Origin: JABDMH01 sp965223025
Lineage (GTDB): Bacteria; Bacteroidota; Bacteroidia; Chitinophagales; Saprospiraceae
DNA: 64,000 bases
Direction: 5' to 3'
NCBI GenBank assembly: GCA_965223025.1
Contig: CBDCVP010000023.1
Coordinates: forward strand, 1,426,001-1,490,000
The translations under genes and the position numbers were made by a program. Under the pieces are notes generated by a model, which worked only from the letters and a program-made list of their open reading frames with translations, did not search any database and was not told the origin of the DNA. Below are positions 20,901-28,193 of this stretch, in pieces; positions within the stretch are counted from its first letter, which is position 1; every line of letters begins with the position of its first letter.

Positions 20901-22434
20901 TGGGTTCAGCAACCTCAACTGTGGCCCGATCTTCACATCCGTTTGCATCGGTAACGGTCACATGGTAAATACCTGCTGAAAGTGCCAAAATCGTAGTGGA
21001 TGTAGCTCCGGTGTTCCAGAGATAGGCATATGGTAAAGTGCCGCCCGAAGCTACCACCGAGGCAGTGCCATCGCTTCCGCCAGGGATCGTGACGTCTGTA
21101 CCACTGGCAGTGGCCACCGGATTATCACGGACGGTGATCAGAATAGAGTCGGACCGCTGGCAACCTGCAGGGGTAGTCAAATCAAGGTAATACCAAGTAT
21201 CCACCAGTGGTATCACTGTAATGGAAGCTGAGGTTTCTCCAGTACTCCATTGATAGGATGTGCCTCCGGTAGCTATTATCATAGTGGAGTTGCCCCGGCA
21301 AATGGAGGTTGGATCCGCCTGGAGTGTATAGTCATTGAAAACACAGGGAGCACCATTGCAAAAAGCGGAAAAAGGCTCGGAATAAAAACAAGGATTGTCG
21401 AAATAAGTGAAGTAGATTCCTGCGTTACAAAAGTTTTGAAAATCTGGGGATAGGCAACCATCCAGATTGTTGTCATCTACTCTGAAATGGACAAGGTTGG
21501 GTAAGTAGGCGATGGATGCTGGAATTCCTCCGGTGAGACTATTCAGACTCAGAGACACCTGGTTCAAATCGCTCATGTCACCGAGTGACGATGGTATTTG
21601 ACCAGTTAGGTTGTTCTCAACTAGAATGAGGACCTGAAGCTTGTCAAGATTCCCCAACTCTACGGGAATCTGGCCAGTCAACTGATTAGATCCTAAGGAA
21701 AGTACGGTGAGTGCCTGCAAATTGGCAAGCGACGTAGGTATGCTGCCAGTGAGTTGATTAAAATCGAGTTCTAGAAGAGTGAGTTTTGCCAAGTTTCCCA
21801 TTTGCATGGGAATCTGTCCAGTGAGCAGATTACTTACCAAGTAAAGCTTTTCAAGTTCAGATAGGGTTGCGAGAAAAATCGGAATCTCTCCTGAAAATTG
21901 GTTAAAACCCAAATGCAATGTTTGCAGATTGTTGAGGCTTGAGATTCCTATCGGAATTGGACCGGTAAAGTCATTGCTGCTTAAGTCGAGGGTTTGAAGG
22001 TTTGTCAAATTTCCAATTTCCAACGGAGGATTGCCTGACAGTGTATTGCGCTCTAGATTCAGATGTAGGAGAGAACTAAAATCTCCTATTTGGATGGGGA
22101 GCTGGCCATTCAGTCGGTTGTTAGCAAGATCAATTGCTGTGATTTGTCCAGCACCATTGCAAGTGATGCCATACCACTGGCAGACATCGCAGTCTTCCCC
22201 CCAGTTATAATCAATGCTCCAATTGGGTCCATCGGTAGCATGGTACAGGGCCATTAGGGAGCTCGAATCGGGATTATTGCACGACGCCGTTATGCTGGCT
22301 TGTACGAAAATGACATCCAATGGATCATGTAAAAACCATCCCAGGGCTGAGATGGTGGCTACACTGATTATGGCCGCTGCTAGGATTGTCTTCAAAACGG
22401 GATGCGGGCTATGGTGAAGTAAGGGTCTTGACAA
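14989..22434 (-). CDS. Giant surface protein: LRRs, SprB-type repeats, T9SS sorting tail
   Basis: This 2481-residue exported protein opens with a membrane or signal helix (about 13-33). A plant-type LRR cap (GPNWSIDYNWGEDCDVCQWY, about 67-86) is followed by about ten LRRs of the plant receptor form LxGxIPxxL (to about 340). Residues about 345-512 hold Ig-like domains. Residues 513-1798 are tandem units of about 184 residues, each a Cys-rich linker (CDDGDPTTFDDVEDGSCHC) plus two SprB-like domains (SGGTAPYxxxWSN...). More SprB-like domains and a PKD-like domain (about 2290-2390) follow. The C-terminal 80 residues are a type A T9SS sorting domain (SIYPNPNSGNFNL... ending in VVIE). It is predicted to be exported by T9SS and attached to the surface as an adhesin or gliding-type filament. 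No partner genes flank it. Confidence 0.9.
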   Translation of the reverse strand: MSRPLLHHSPHPVLKTILAAAIISVATISALGWFLHDPLDVIFVQASITASCNNPDSSSLMALYHATDGPNWSIDYNWGEDCDVCQWYGITCNGAGQITAIDLANNRLNGQLPIQIGDFSSLLHLNLERNTLSGNPPLEIGNLTNLQTLDLSSNDFTGPIPIGISSLNNLQTLHLGFNQFSGEIPIFLATLSELEKLYLVSNLLTGQIPMQMGNLAKLTLLELDFNQLTGSIPTSLANLQALTVLSLGSNQLTGQIPVELGNLDKLQVLILVENNLTGQIPSSLGDMSDLNQVSLSLNSLTGGIPASIAYLPNLVHFRVDDNNLDGCLSPDFQNFCNAGIYFTYFDNPCFYSEPFSAFCNGAPCVFNDYTLQADPTSICRGNSTMIIATGGTSYQWSTGETSASITVIPLVDTWYYLDLTTPAGCQRSDSILITVRDNPVATASGTDVTIPGGSDGTASVVASGGTLPYAYLWNTGATSTTILALSAGIYHVTVTDANGCEDRATVEVAEPSCPVAGTPCDDGDPTTFDDVEDGNCHCAGTPCPTISVNLTTTDVTCYGAGDGTAAVDPSGGTAPYTVAWSNGSSAAAIADLAPGTYGVTVTDDHNCMTDLDVITIGEPAELTSSIQSTPESAHGLNDGAADLTVSGGTAPYSFLWSNAATSEDLTGLMGQGSLYSVVVTDAHGCTAYDTTVIQTNCPVAGTPCDDGDPATFDDVEDGSCHCAGTPCPTISVNLTTTDVTCYGAGDGTAAVNPSGGTAPYTVAWSNGSSAAAVADLAPGTYGVTVTDDHNCMTVLDVITIGEPTELTSSIQSTPESAPGLSDGAADLTVSGGTAPYSFLWSNAATSEDLTGLMGQGSLYSVVVTDAHGCTAHDTTVIQTNCPVVGTPCDDGDPTTFDDVEDGSCHCAGTPCPTISVNLTTTDVTCYGAGDGTAAVNPSGGTAPYAVTWSNGSSTAAIADLAPGTYGVTVTDDHNCMTVLDVITIGEPAELTSSIQSTPESAPGLNDGAADLTVSGGTAPYSFLWSNAATSEDLTGLMGQGSLYSVVVTDARGCTAYDTTVIQTNCPVAGTPCDDGDPTTFDDVEDGNCHCAGTPCPTISVNLTTTDVTCYGAGDGTAAVNPSGGTAPYAVAWSNGSSAAAIADLAPGTYGVTVTDDHNCMTVLDVITIGEPAELTSSIQSTPESAPGLNDGAADLTVSGGTAPYSFLWSNAATSEDLTGLMGQGSLYSVVITDAHGCTAYDTTVIQTNCPAAGTPCDDGDPATFDDVEDGNCHCAGTPCPTISVNLTTTDVTCYGAGDGTAAVNPSGGTAPYAVTWSNGSSTAAIADLAPGTYGVTVTDDHNCMTVLDVITIGEPAEFTSSIQSTPESAPGLNDGAADLTVSGGTAPYSFLWSNAATSEDLTGLMGQGSLYSVVVTDAHGCTAHDTTVIQTNCPVAGTPCDDGDPTTFDDVENGSCHCAGTPCPTITLNLTTTDVTCYGAGDGTAAVNPSGGTAPYAVAWSNGSSTAAIADLAPGTYGVTVTDDHNCMTVLDVITIGEPAAITIATNSQDESISGALDGAITVMVVGGVPPYMFLWSHGSSSKDLTGLAGNGQEFVVTVTDAHGCEASTSATVITGCLPEGTECDDADSQTFNDQQDGHCICSGTPCPAITIDMSITQVTCHGAQDGAVAIEASGGLAPYSYEWSTGMVGASIDHLSAGTYKVTVSDANQCDESITNIIIGEPPPLQISIETLDESMPGANDGEILLSVDGGSAPYHFLWSNGMVAQNLTGLKGSQYEVTITDDNGCTALDTALVHVGCAPKGMPCDDGDDNTAFDQEDGQCHCEGITCLEGLSIATDSLAIAGSDPTDCEADGNIEILGVTTGSSLQWSVDGGVTYQESPLFMNLPPGTYSMYVRDTIGGCEFFVGEINLGDQLATIDDLKYLDPTDCNVADGAIALKKPDGDLEIALAAGGPWYPSQIINLVEGTYQVYGRRLSNHCVYLIIDELHLGQPMDDSILVSVTDASTCGSGLGSISLFPSSDDISYSINSGQNWYERDQQFEVSPGIYQVLIRDSLGCIKDLGQELEVKLLERPFFDDILVTDASTCVSPDGAFSFSEPNMDVEISVDQGMSWSQRQSVQGLLPGDYEILVRELGTGCTDTLNIVIGGQLHDLTLDSLVLAPSCHGGADGFIRIAVVDSVDAYSYLWTTGDTLDQIGSLSAGHYGLRVVSRSSGCLRDFDFFLSQPDPLGFELPSIDSLTLCQGESYHLAIPDTTLYYIWSKDGNPVDVGPELTVTGPATYMVTAVDTQGCESYDSLQVSYSESVFHANFLMASMGVVGTPITAIEVSWPIPEIVEWDIVGGEMLDLEFNQATFQFADVGTHTLILRATNGSCMSVVEKVIEIVADASLLDTNAVINSSSIKSASIYPNPNSGNFNLLVQLEKASIIQTRIYSEQGILVFADQTASTDTYSANIDLGTVMPGVYSILIQTADAWTSLNVVIE
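17041..18138 (-). repeat. Two diverged units of the same array
   Basis: Unit six (17587-18138, again 552 bp) is near-identical to the core in its first half, up to the TIGEPA motif. It has a clearly diverged second half (NSQDESISGALDGAITV). Unit seven (17041-17586, 546 bp) is diverged throughout but keeps the linker pattern ECDDADSQTFNDQQDGHC and the two SprB-like domains. A further lone linker (CDDGDDNTAFDQEDGQCHC) follows. The array therefore decays toward the C-terminus. Confidence 0.88.
18139..20898 (-). repeat. Five tandem 552-bp units inside the giant gene
   Basis: Five consecutive units of exactly 552 bp (184 codons) begin at 20898, 20346, 19794, 19242 and 18690 on the minus strand. 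Each starts with the codons for CPVAGTPCDDGDP or a near variant. They differ at only a few residues (for example V/A in CPVAG, T/A in DPTTF, N/S in DGNCHC). Near-identity at DNA level, including silent positions, implies recent duplication or gene conversion. Such an array is prone to unit-number change and to assembly collapse. Confidence 0.95.
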
Positions 22435-22625
22435 TGCTCAAGGTAGAAATAAATCCCGACTCGACAATATATTTTCGGGTTTTTTACCAAAGATTTTACA
22501 TGATCACTGTAGATGTGTTGACAGGTTGCTTTCGTGAAAGTCGATTCTCGATCTGATCGAACATCATTGTGAAGTCGATGAATTCAGAAAAATGACTGCT
22601 CGTAAAGCGGGATGGGGACTTGAAA

Positions 22626-23057
22626 TCAGCGCATCAATTTCATTTTGCGCTCGGCACCATTATGGTTCATGCGTAGCAACATATGGTCGCCATCGAGATC
22701 TAAAATTTGGACAATGGCAGTGTCGTGGTTGGGGCGATTGCTATAAAGTTTGAGTAGATTATTGTTCAGTTGGTATGTACCATCCATCATCTCAGTGGCT
22801 GTGATTTGGTATCGGAAGTGATGGTTTTCACCCAAATCCAGTTGAACCTTACTGAGATCGGCCTCAATAGTGTCCTGTTCTTCTACAACCCATTGTGCCT
22901 TCCACTGTCCCATCAGCGACTCTTCGGAGATCGACCGGCAAGCTGGAAGTGCAACCATCACAGCTACCACCATTGCGATTGGCACGATATCCAACGCGAG
23001 ATTGTGACGAGTCCGGCTCCTTTTTTGCGAAAAAGGACGTCGACAAGACTGCGTCAT
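22626..23057 (-). CDS. Small predicted lipoprotein of unknown function
   Basis: A 143-residue protein with an N-terminal hydrophobic segment (about 22-35) followed by LPAC, a plausible lipoprotein cleavage site. The remaining roughly 105 residues alternate charged and hydrophobic positions and contain GQWKAQWVVEEQ, 'DGTYQLNNNLLKLYS' and 'LDLDGDHMLLRMN', the pattern of a lipocalin-like (DUF4923/DUF5004-type) beta-barrel. This family assignment is tentative. The frame extends to 23189, but that would overlap the end of nhaD by 104 bp. The ATG at 23057, 28 bp after the nhaD stop, fits a two-gene operon better. The function is unknown. Confidence 0.7.
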   Translation of the reverse strand: MTQSCRRPFSQKRSRTRHNLALDIVPIAMVVAVMVALPACRSISEESLMGQWKAQWVVEEQDTIEADLSKVQLDLGENHHFRYQITATEMMDGTYQLNNNLLKLYSNRPNHDTAIVQILDLDGDHMLLRMNHNGAERKMKLMR

Positions 23058-23085
23058 TTCATCTCCGCATGGACTCAGGCCCTGT

Positions 23086-24417
23086 CTATCCATTGATAAA
23101 TGGTGATAGTAAGATGAATACCATGGCCCCAGAAATAAATCCAAGAAATGCCAGAAAAGACACGTTTTTAAAATACCAGATGAAATCAATCCGTTCCATC
23201 CCCATGGCTGCTACTCCAGCTGCACTCCCGATGATGAGCATGCTGCCACCGGTACCTGCCGAAAAAGCGATAAAGTGCCATAGGGAGTCATCTAAAGGCA
23301 TGGTGTACATGCCCATCGAGGCAGCAACCAGTGGCACATTGTCGATGATGGCTGAGAGGAATCCCAAAATGATGATTACTATATTCTGATTAGGTACCAA
23401 TTGATCCAGCCCTTCAGCCAAATATCGCAGTAATCCCACCTGATGATCACCATGACCCGTGACGGCCACTGACTCAAGTGCGGCCACAGCTACGAGAATG
23501 CCTAAGAAGAACAAGATACTGGACATTTCAATCCTTGATAGTGCTGTATGTGCACTGTACAAGTGCTTTCTCTCCTCGGTAAAATCCTCTTCCGGATGAA
23601 TATATTCTGAAATGAGCCAGACTACACCCATAGAGAGCATCATGCCTACATAGGGAGGAAGATGAGTTATGGCCTTAAAAATCGGTACGAATACCAAACC
23701 ACCAATACCGGCAAAGAGCATTACCCGGCTACTGAGAAGACTATTTTCATGCTCCCTGGCACCGCCACCGACCGTCTTAATATTTCCCTTAAAGACCTTA
23801 AATGTGGATGCTACCAAGACGGGGACAACCAGACAAACCACAGATGGGATGACCAGGTTTTTAATCAACCCCAGGGTACTTACCTTCTCTCCAATCCAGA
23901 GCATGGTGGTCGTGACATCGCCGATGGGAGACCACGCTCCTCCGGCATTAGCACCAATCACGGCCAGGCACACAAACCAAAGCCTTTCCGTCTTATCAGG
24001 TATCAACCGCCTTAATAGCGAGACTAAGACAATGGTGGACGCTAGGTTGTCTAAGGTGGCAGAGAGAAAAAAGGCCAGTATACCGATCAACCAAAGTAAT
24101 TTCTTTTTGCTGGTCGTCTGTATCCGGTTGGTAATCACAGCAAAGCCCCGGTGGAGGTCAATCAGCTCCACAATGGTCATGGCACCGATGAGGAAAAACA
24201 AAATTTCCGCTACTTTGCCAATATGGTGCAATAGAACTTCTTGTACACTACCCACACCGTGGTCGGCACCGACAACATCGAGATGTCCCAGTGAAATGAA
24301 AGCCCAACATAAGGCTCCCATGATCAATGCTGGAACAGTTTTATCTAACTTCAGGGGATGCTCAAAAACGATAGAAACATAGCCTAGGATGAAACACAGA
24401 ATAACAGCGGTTAACAT
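23086..24417 (-). CDS. nhaD: NhaD-type Na+/H+ antiporter
   Basis: A 443-residue integral membrane protein of the ion transporter (IT) superfamily, NhaD family. It has about 12 predicted membrane helices and the conserved family segments 'FFLIGAMTIVELIDLHRGF', 'FFLSATLDNLASTIVLVSL', 'ANAGGAWSPIGDVTTTMLW' and 'SAIIDNVPLVAASMGMY'. The two 'DN' motifs in helix-breaking segments are those needed for cation exchange in the family. It would expel Na+ or Li+ in exchange for protons, as expected of a marine or salt-exposed organism. A small lipoprotein follows 28 bp downstream. It is complete, starts with ATG and is of normal length. Confidence 0.93.
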   Translation of the reverse strand: MLTAVILCFILGYVSIVFEHPLKLDKTVPALIMGALCWAFISLGHLDVVGADHGVGSVQEVLLHHIGKVAEILFFLIGAMTIVELIDLHRGFAVITNRIQTTSKKKLLWLIGILAFFLSATLDNLASTIVLVSLLRRLIPDKTERLWFVCLAVIGANAGGAWSPIGDVTTTMLWIGEKVSTLGLIKNLVIPSVVCLVVPVLVASTFKVFKGNIKTVGGGAREHENSLLSSRVMLFAGIGGLVFVPIFKAITHLPPYVGMMLSMGVVWLISEYIHPEEDFTEERKHLYSAHTALSRIEMSSILFFLGILVAVAALESVAVTGHGDHQVGLLRYLAEGLDQLVPNQNIVIIILGFLSAIIDNVPLVAASMGMYTMPLDDSLWHFIAFSAGTGGSMLIIGSAAGVAAMGMERIDFIWYFKNVSFLAFLGFISGAMVFILLSPFING

Positions 24418-24618
24418 AGAGTTGGTTTAATAACGGGTCATTGTTTCTCTCAAGCTTTGAAAACCAATGATTCATTCTTGCGAGATGCCAAGGAACACCC
24501 ATATGATTTGGTAGCGGCTCAAGATAGAAATTTGTTTCACAACAATGATCGATCATGACGATAAATATGTGCAAATGCTAAGCTTCCATAAAGGGTGGTG
24601 ATGCCTTTACTTTTCCAA

Positions 24619-24650
24619 TTTGATTTAACTTTGACTCAACTTTATATCTG
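24619..24650 (+). promoter_or_regulatory. Bacteroidota-type promoter for the dus-cca operon
   Basis: TTTG at 24619-24622, a 20-bp spacer, then TATATCTG at 24643-24650. This matches the Bacteroidota -33/-7 consensus (TTTG, about 20 bp, TAnnTTTG) with one mismatch. The start codon follows at 24661, so the leader would be very short. Confidence 0.6.
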
Positions 24651-24660
24651 GTCGCAGTAA

Positions 24661-25671
24661 ATGGTTAGTATTGGCAAGGTAGAACTCGGTGAATTTCCCT
24701 TATTGCTAGCTCCTATGGAGGACGTTAGCGACCCACCCTTTAGAGCAATCTGTAAGGCGCAGGGATGTGATTTGATGTATACCGAATTTATTTCGGTGGA
24801 AGGTCTGATTCGTGATGCACACAAGAGCGTGCAAAAACTTGATATTTACGATGAGGAGAGGCCCATTGGCATTCAGATCTTTGGTTCGGATGAAGATTCT
24901 ATGCGGCGAGCAGCAGTTGTGGTAGAAGCTGCCGGTCCGGAGATCTTAGATATTAACTATGGTTGTCCTGTAAAAAAGGTGGTGTCCAAGATGGCAGGTG
25001 CTGGCATTTTGCAGGATGTAGATAGAATGGTGACCATGACCAAAACCATTGTAAACAGCACAAGTCTGCCTGTGACTGTCAAGACCAGATTAGGCTGGGA
25101 CGAACAATCAAAGTATATCGTGGAAGTTGCCGAACGCTTACAGGATGTGGGAATTCAAGCACTGAGCATTCACGGCAGGACCAGGCGACAGATGTACAAG
25201 GGAGAGGCGGACTGGACCCTGATCGGTGAGGTGAAGAACAATCCCCGTATGCACATACCGATTTTTGGAAATGGCGATATTGACACTCCTGAGAAAGCTG
25301 TCGAATATCGGGGGAGATATGGTGTGGATGGCATCATGATAGGGCGAGCCAGCATTGGCAATCCTTGGATTTTTAGAGCCATGAAACAGTACATCACTGA
25401 AGGCACGGTCTCTGAAGCTCCAGCACTGTCGGAGAAAATCAAGGTGGTCAAACAGCACCTCATGCATTCTATCGAATGGAAGGGCGAAAGACTTGGTGTC
25501 TTAGAGATGCGTCGTCACTATAGCAATTACTTTCGGGGTTTGCCAAACATCAAGAGTTTTCGCTCTCTTTTGGTGACAGAATCTGCGCCTCAAGTGTTGC
25601 TTGAAATCCTTGATGAAATCGAGGAGATGTACTCGGAACAGTGGGGACAACAAAATGAAGTGCTGACATGA
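24661..25671 (+). CDS. dusB: tRNA-dihydrouridine synthase
   Basis: A 336-residue FMN enzyme that reduces specific uridines in the tRNA D-loop using NAD(P)H. The TIM barrel begins with the phosphate/FMN segment LAPMEDVSDPPFRAICK (about residues 17-33). The catalytic cysteine lies in NYGCPVKKVVSKMAGAGIL (about 100), and FMN-phosphate binding is seen in 'FGNGDIDTPEKA' and 'DGIMIGRASIGNPWIF'. A helical C-terminal domain follows. Length and order match DusB-type enzymes. Its stop overlaps the start of the next gene (ATGA), so translation is coupled to the tRNA nucleotidyltransferase, giving a small tRNA-maturation operon. Confidence 0.93.
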   Translation: MVSIGKVELGEFPLLLAPMEDVSDPPFRAICKAQGCDLMYTEFISVEGLIRDAHKSVQKLDIYDEERPIGIQIFGSDEDSMRRAAVVVEAAGPEILDINYGCPVKKVVSKMAGAGILQDVDRMVTMTKTIVNSTSLPVTVKTRLGWDEQSKYIVEVAERLQDVGIQALSIHGRTRRQMYKGEADWTLIGEVKNNPRMHIPIFGNGDIDTPEKAVEYRGRYGVDGIMIGRASIGNPWIFRAMKQYITEGTVSEAPALSEKIKVVKQHLMHSIEWKGERLGVLEMRRHYSNYFRGLPNIKSFRSLLVTESAPQVLLEILDEIEEMYSEQWGQQNEVLT

Positions 25672-27104
25672 TATTTGCGATCAGTAAAGCAGAGCAAGAG
25701 ATATTCGAGGTCGTTCAGAAGGCAGCTGAAAACCTCAAAGTGGATGCTTATGTAGTGGGTGGTTATGTCAGAGATCGTCTGCTTGATAGAGATACCAAGG
25801 ATATTGATATCGTCTGTGTAGGTAGTGGTATCCAGCTTGCCAGGGAAGTGGCCAGCTATCTCCGTCCTCTACCACGCATTTCTGTGTTCAAGCGTTTTGG
25901 CACGGCTATGCTCAAGCATAAGGATCATGAGATTGAATTCGTGGGTGCTCGTAAAGAATCCTATCGTTCCGACAGTAGAAAACCCGCCGTCGAAACCGGC
26001 ACGCTGGAAGATGATCAGAATAGGCGTGATTTCACGATCAATGCCTTGGCCGTCAGCCTCAATGAAGACACTTATGGTCAAATCATCGATCCCTTTGGTG
26101 GATTGGTACACCTGGAACAACGGTTGATCAAGACTCCATTGGAACCCGGTGCCACTTTTTCCGATGATCCACTGAGAATGATGAGGGCGATCAGGTTCTC
26201 CTCTCAATTAGACTTTGACATTCATCCGGATACCCTTGAGGCCATAGCCCTCTATCGCAATCGGCTCAGCATTGTGTCACAAGAAAGGATCACCCTCGAA
26301 CTCATTAAAATATTGGAATCTGACCAACCTTCCATAGGCCTTGAGTTATTGCATCATACCGGAGTCTTAGATAATGTCTTTCCCGAACTGGCAGATCTTC
26401 ATGGTGTGGAGATTGTCAAAGGTATTGGCCACAAGGATAATTTCTTTCATACACTCCAAGTGGTGGACAACTTGGCTATGAGATCCCAAAATATTTGGCT
26501 GCGTTGGGCCGCACTATTGCACGACATTGCCAAACCTGCCACCAAGCGGTTTCATCAGAAACATGGTTGGACATTTCATGGCCATGAGGCACTGGGTGGC
26601 ATCATGGTACCTCGCATATTTAGAAGACTGAGGTTACCGATGGACCATCAGATGAAGTTTGTACAAAAAATGGTGCGGCTCCACCTAAGGCCCATCAGTC
26701 TTACGAAGAATGATATTACGGATTCGGCAGTGAGGCGCTTGCTGTTTGAGGCCGGTGAAGACATAGATGATCTTATGCTCTTGTGTGAAGCGGATATTAC
26801 CTCTAAGAATCCGAACCGAGTCAGCAGGTACCTAGAGAACTATCAGATGGTCAGGGCCAAGATGAAGGAGATTGAGGAAAAGGACCACCTACGCAACTGG
26901 CAACCACCCATCCGTGGTGAAGTCATTATGGATGTTTTCGGTATTAAACCCTCGAGAGAGGTGGGCTTGATTAAAGATGCCATCCGTGAATCCATCCTTG
27001 ATGGAGCCATCCAAAACACCTATGAAGCAGCGTATGAATTGATGCTAAAGCGAGGTGCTGACTTAGGCTTGAAACCCAAAGAAAAATCGGGACGTGCCTC
27101 TTGA
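25668..27104 (+). CDS. cca: CCA tRNA nucleotidyltransferase / HD domain protein
   Basis: A 478-residue class II nucleotidyltransferase of the poly(A) polymerase/CCA-adding family. The catalytic head carries VVGGYVRDRLLDRDTKDIDI (GG and DxD motifs, about residues 30-49), the RRDFTINALA motif C and the RNA-binding EDPLRMMRAIRF-like segment (here DDPLRMMRAIRF). A C-terminal HD phosphohydrolase domain is marked by WAALLHDIAKP (about 283). Its role is to add or repair the 3'-CCA of tRNAs. Neither tRNA in this window encodes CCA, so the enzyme is needed for both. It overlaps the dus stop by 4 bp. Poly(A) polymerase activity cannot be excluded from sequence alone. Confidence 0.92.
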   Translation: MIFAISKAEQEIFEVVQKAAENLKVDAYVVGGYVRDRLLDRDTKDIDIVCVGSGIQLAREVASYLRPLPRISVFKRFGTAMLKHKDHEIEFVGARKESYRSDSRKPAVETGTLEDDQNRRDFTINALAVSLNEDTYGQIIDPFGGLVHLEQRLIKTPLEPGATFSDDPLRMMRAIRFSSQLDFDIHPDTLEAIALYRNRLSIVSQERITLELIKILESDQPSIGLELLHHTGVLDNVFPELADLHGVEIVKGIGHKDNFFHTLQVVDNLAMRSQNIWLRWAALLHDIAKPATKRFHQKHGWTFHGHEALGGIMVPRIFRRLRLPMDHQMKFVQKMVRLHLRPISLTKNDITDSAVRRLLFEAGEDIDDLMLLCEADITSKNPNRVSRYLENYQMVRAKMKEIEEKDHLRNWQPPIRGEVIMDVFGIKPSREVGLIKDAIRESILDGAIQNTYEAAYELMLKRGADLGLKPKEKSGRAS

Positions 27105-27122
27105 TGTACTCCTCTCTTGTCG

Positions 27123-28145
27123 TCAATCAAAAAGTCCCTCGTAATCAGACTTCTCTCCGGATTTCTCGATTTTTTCTCGCTCTCTGCGAGGCGCATTCAA
27201 GTCAAGCTGTTCATCTGCTCTTGCTTGGCCATCACCTAATAGCATAAGTGTACTCTCTTTCTCCCATTTCTCGAGCATCCTCAGTCCCTCTTCTTCGAAG
27301 ACACCATTTTGCAAATCTACAGATTCCATGAAAGTGCTGGACATTTCCATGAAGCGTTCCATTTCTCCCACTTTGTTGGCAAGATCATCTGCAATATTCT
27401 CCAGGGCTGCATCAAACATCTCACGCTTACTGCCATCTCCGGAAATAATGTCCATGGCGTTTTTCATGGCACTATGTGAAGCCCTGATTGCCTTGCGCTC
27501 CTGTTCTTTTAGCTTGACCTGGTCTTTGGTGTCTTCTAGTAAAATCTCTGAATTCTGATACATTTTGTTGAGTACCCTGTACAAGACAGTCATCTTGTTG
27601 TGCAGGGTGCTATATTTCTCATTGCTCTCCTTGAGCCGGGCAGCTTTTCTTGAAGACAGCAACATGTGTTTTTCGTTGCCTTGTTCACGAGCTTTCTTCG
27701 CGATCAACATACTGTTGTTGATTTCTTTGTCATTATCCTGCATGATCGTCTTGAGCTTTCTCATCTGCCCCCTGAGTCCACCGATTTGCTTGCTCATCTT
27801 ACCCAGACTATCTTCCAAATCTTCCACATAATTTTTGAGGATACCGATCGGATCGATGGTGACGAAGATGCCAGTGATCCATCGCATCACACTTTTGTAC
27901 ATGTACCAGACCAGATTGCGCATTTTCGGGTCCAAGACCATATAGATAATGGCCCCCAGTACCAGCAGCATACCTGCTAGATAAAGTACGTTTGATGCTA
28001 GTGCGATCAAGACCGGCAATGCCTGGACTAGGAGGTAGCCACCACCTAGCACCAGGGCTATCATAAATAAGGTACCCGTGACTCCCTCTGGTCTTTTCCA
28101 GAATGACTTGGGTTTGGATTTTGGTACGGTATTGAAATTTGTCAT
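27123..28145 (-). CDS. Membrane-anchored PspA/ESCRT-III-like coiled-coil protein
   Basis: A 340-residue protein with two N-terminal membrane helices (about 24-46 and 50-71) and an amphipathic stretch (about 75-95). A long helical coiled coil follows, from DPIGILKNYVEDLEDSLGKM (about 98) to about 300, with a charged C-terminal tail. The 'DPxxxLxxxxxDLEDxL' opening, the basic hairpin with heptad-type spacing, and a later helix around 'MFDAALENIADDLANKVGEM' resemble the PspA/IM30 (ESCRT-III superfamily) order of helices, which is an inference from pattern only. Canonical PspA lacks membrane helices, so this would be a tethered variant. It is the second gene of an operon, 48 bp after a coiled-coil partner. 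A membrane-stress or membrane-remodelling role is plausible but unproven. Confidence 0.6.
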   Translation of the reverse strand: MTNFNTVPKSKPKSFWKRPEGVTGTLFMIALVLGGGYLLVQALPVLIALASNVLYLAGMLLVLGAIIYMVLDPKMRNLVWYMYKSVMRWITGIFVTIDPIGILKNYVEDLEDSLGKMSKQIGGLRGQMRKLKTIMQDNDKEINNSMLIAKKAREQGNEKHMLLSSRKAARLKESNEKYSTLHNKMTVLYRVLNKMYQNSEILLEDTKDQVKLKEQERKAIRASHSAMKNAMDIISGDGSKREMFDAALENIADDLANKVGEMERFMEMSSTFMESVDLQNGVFEEEGLRMLEKWEKESTLMLLGDGQARADEQLDLNAPRREREKIEKSGEKSDYEGLFD

Positions 28146-28193
28146 GCTGATTATTTTAAGATTACCCGGATTTGCCTGATCCTATTCACTGGT

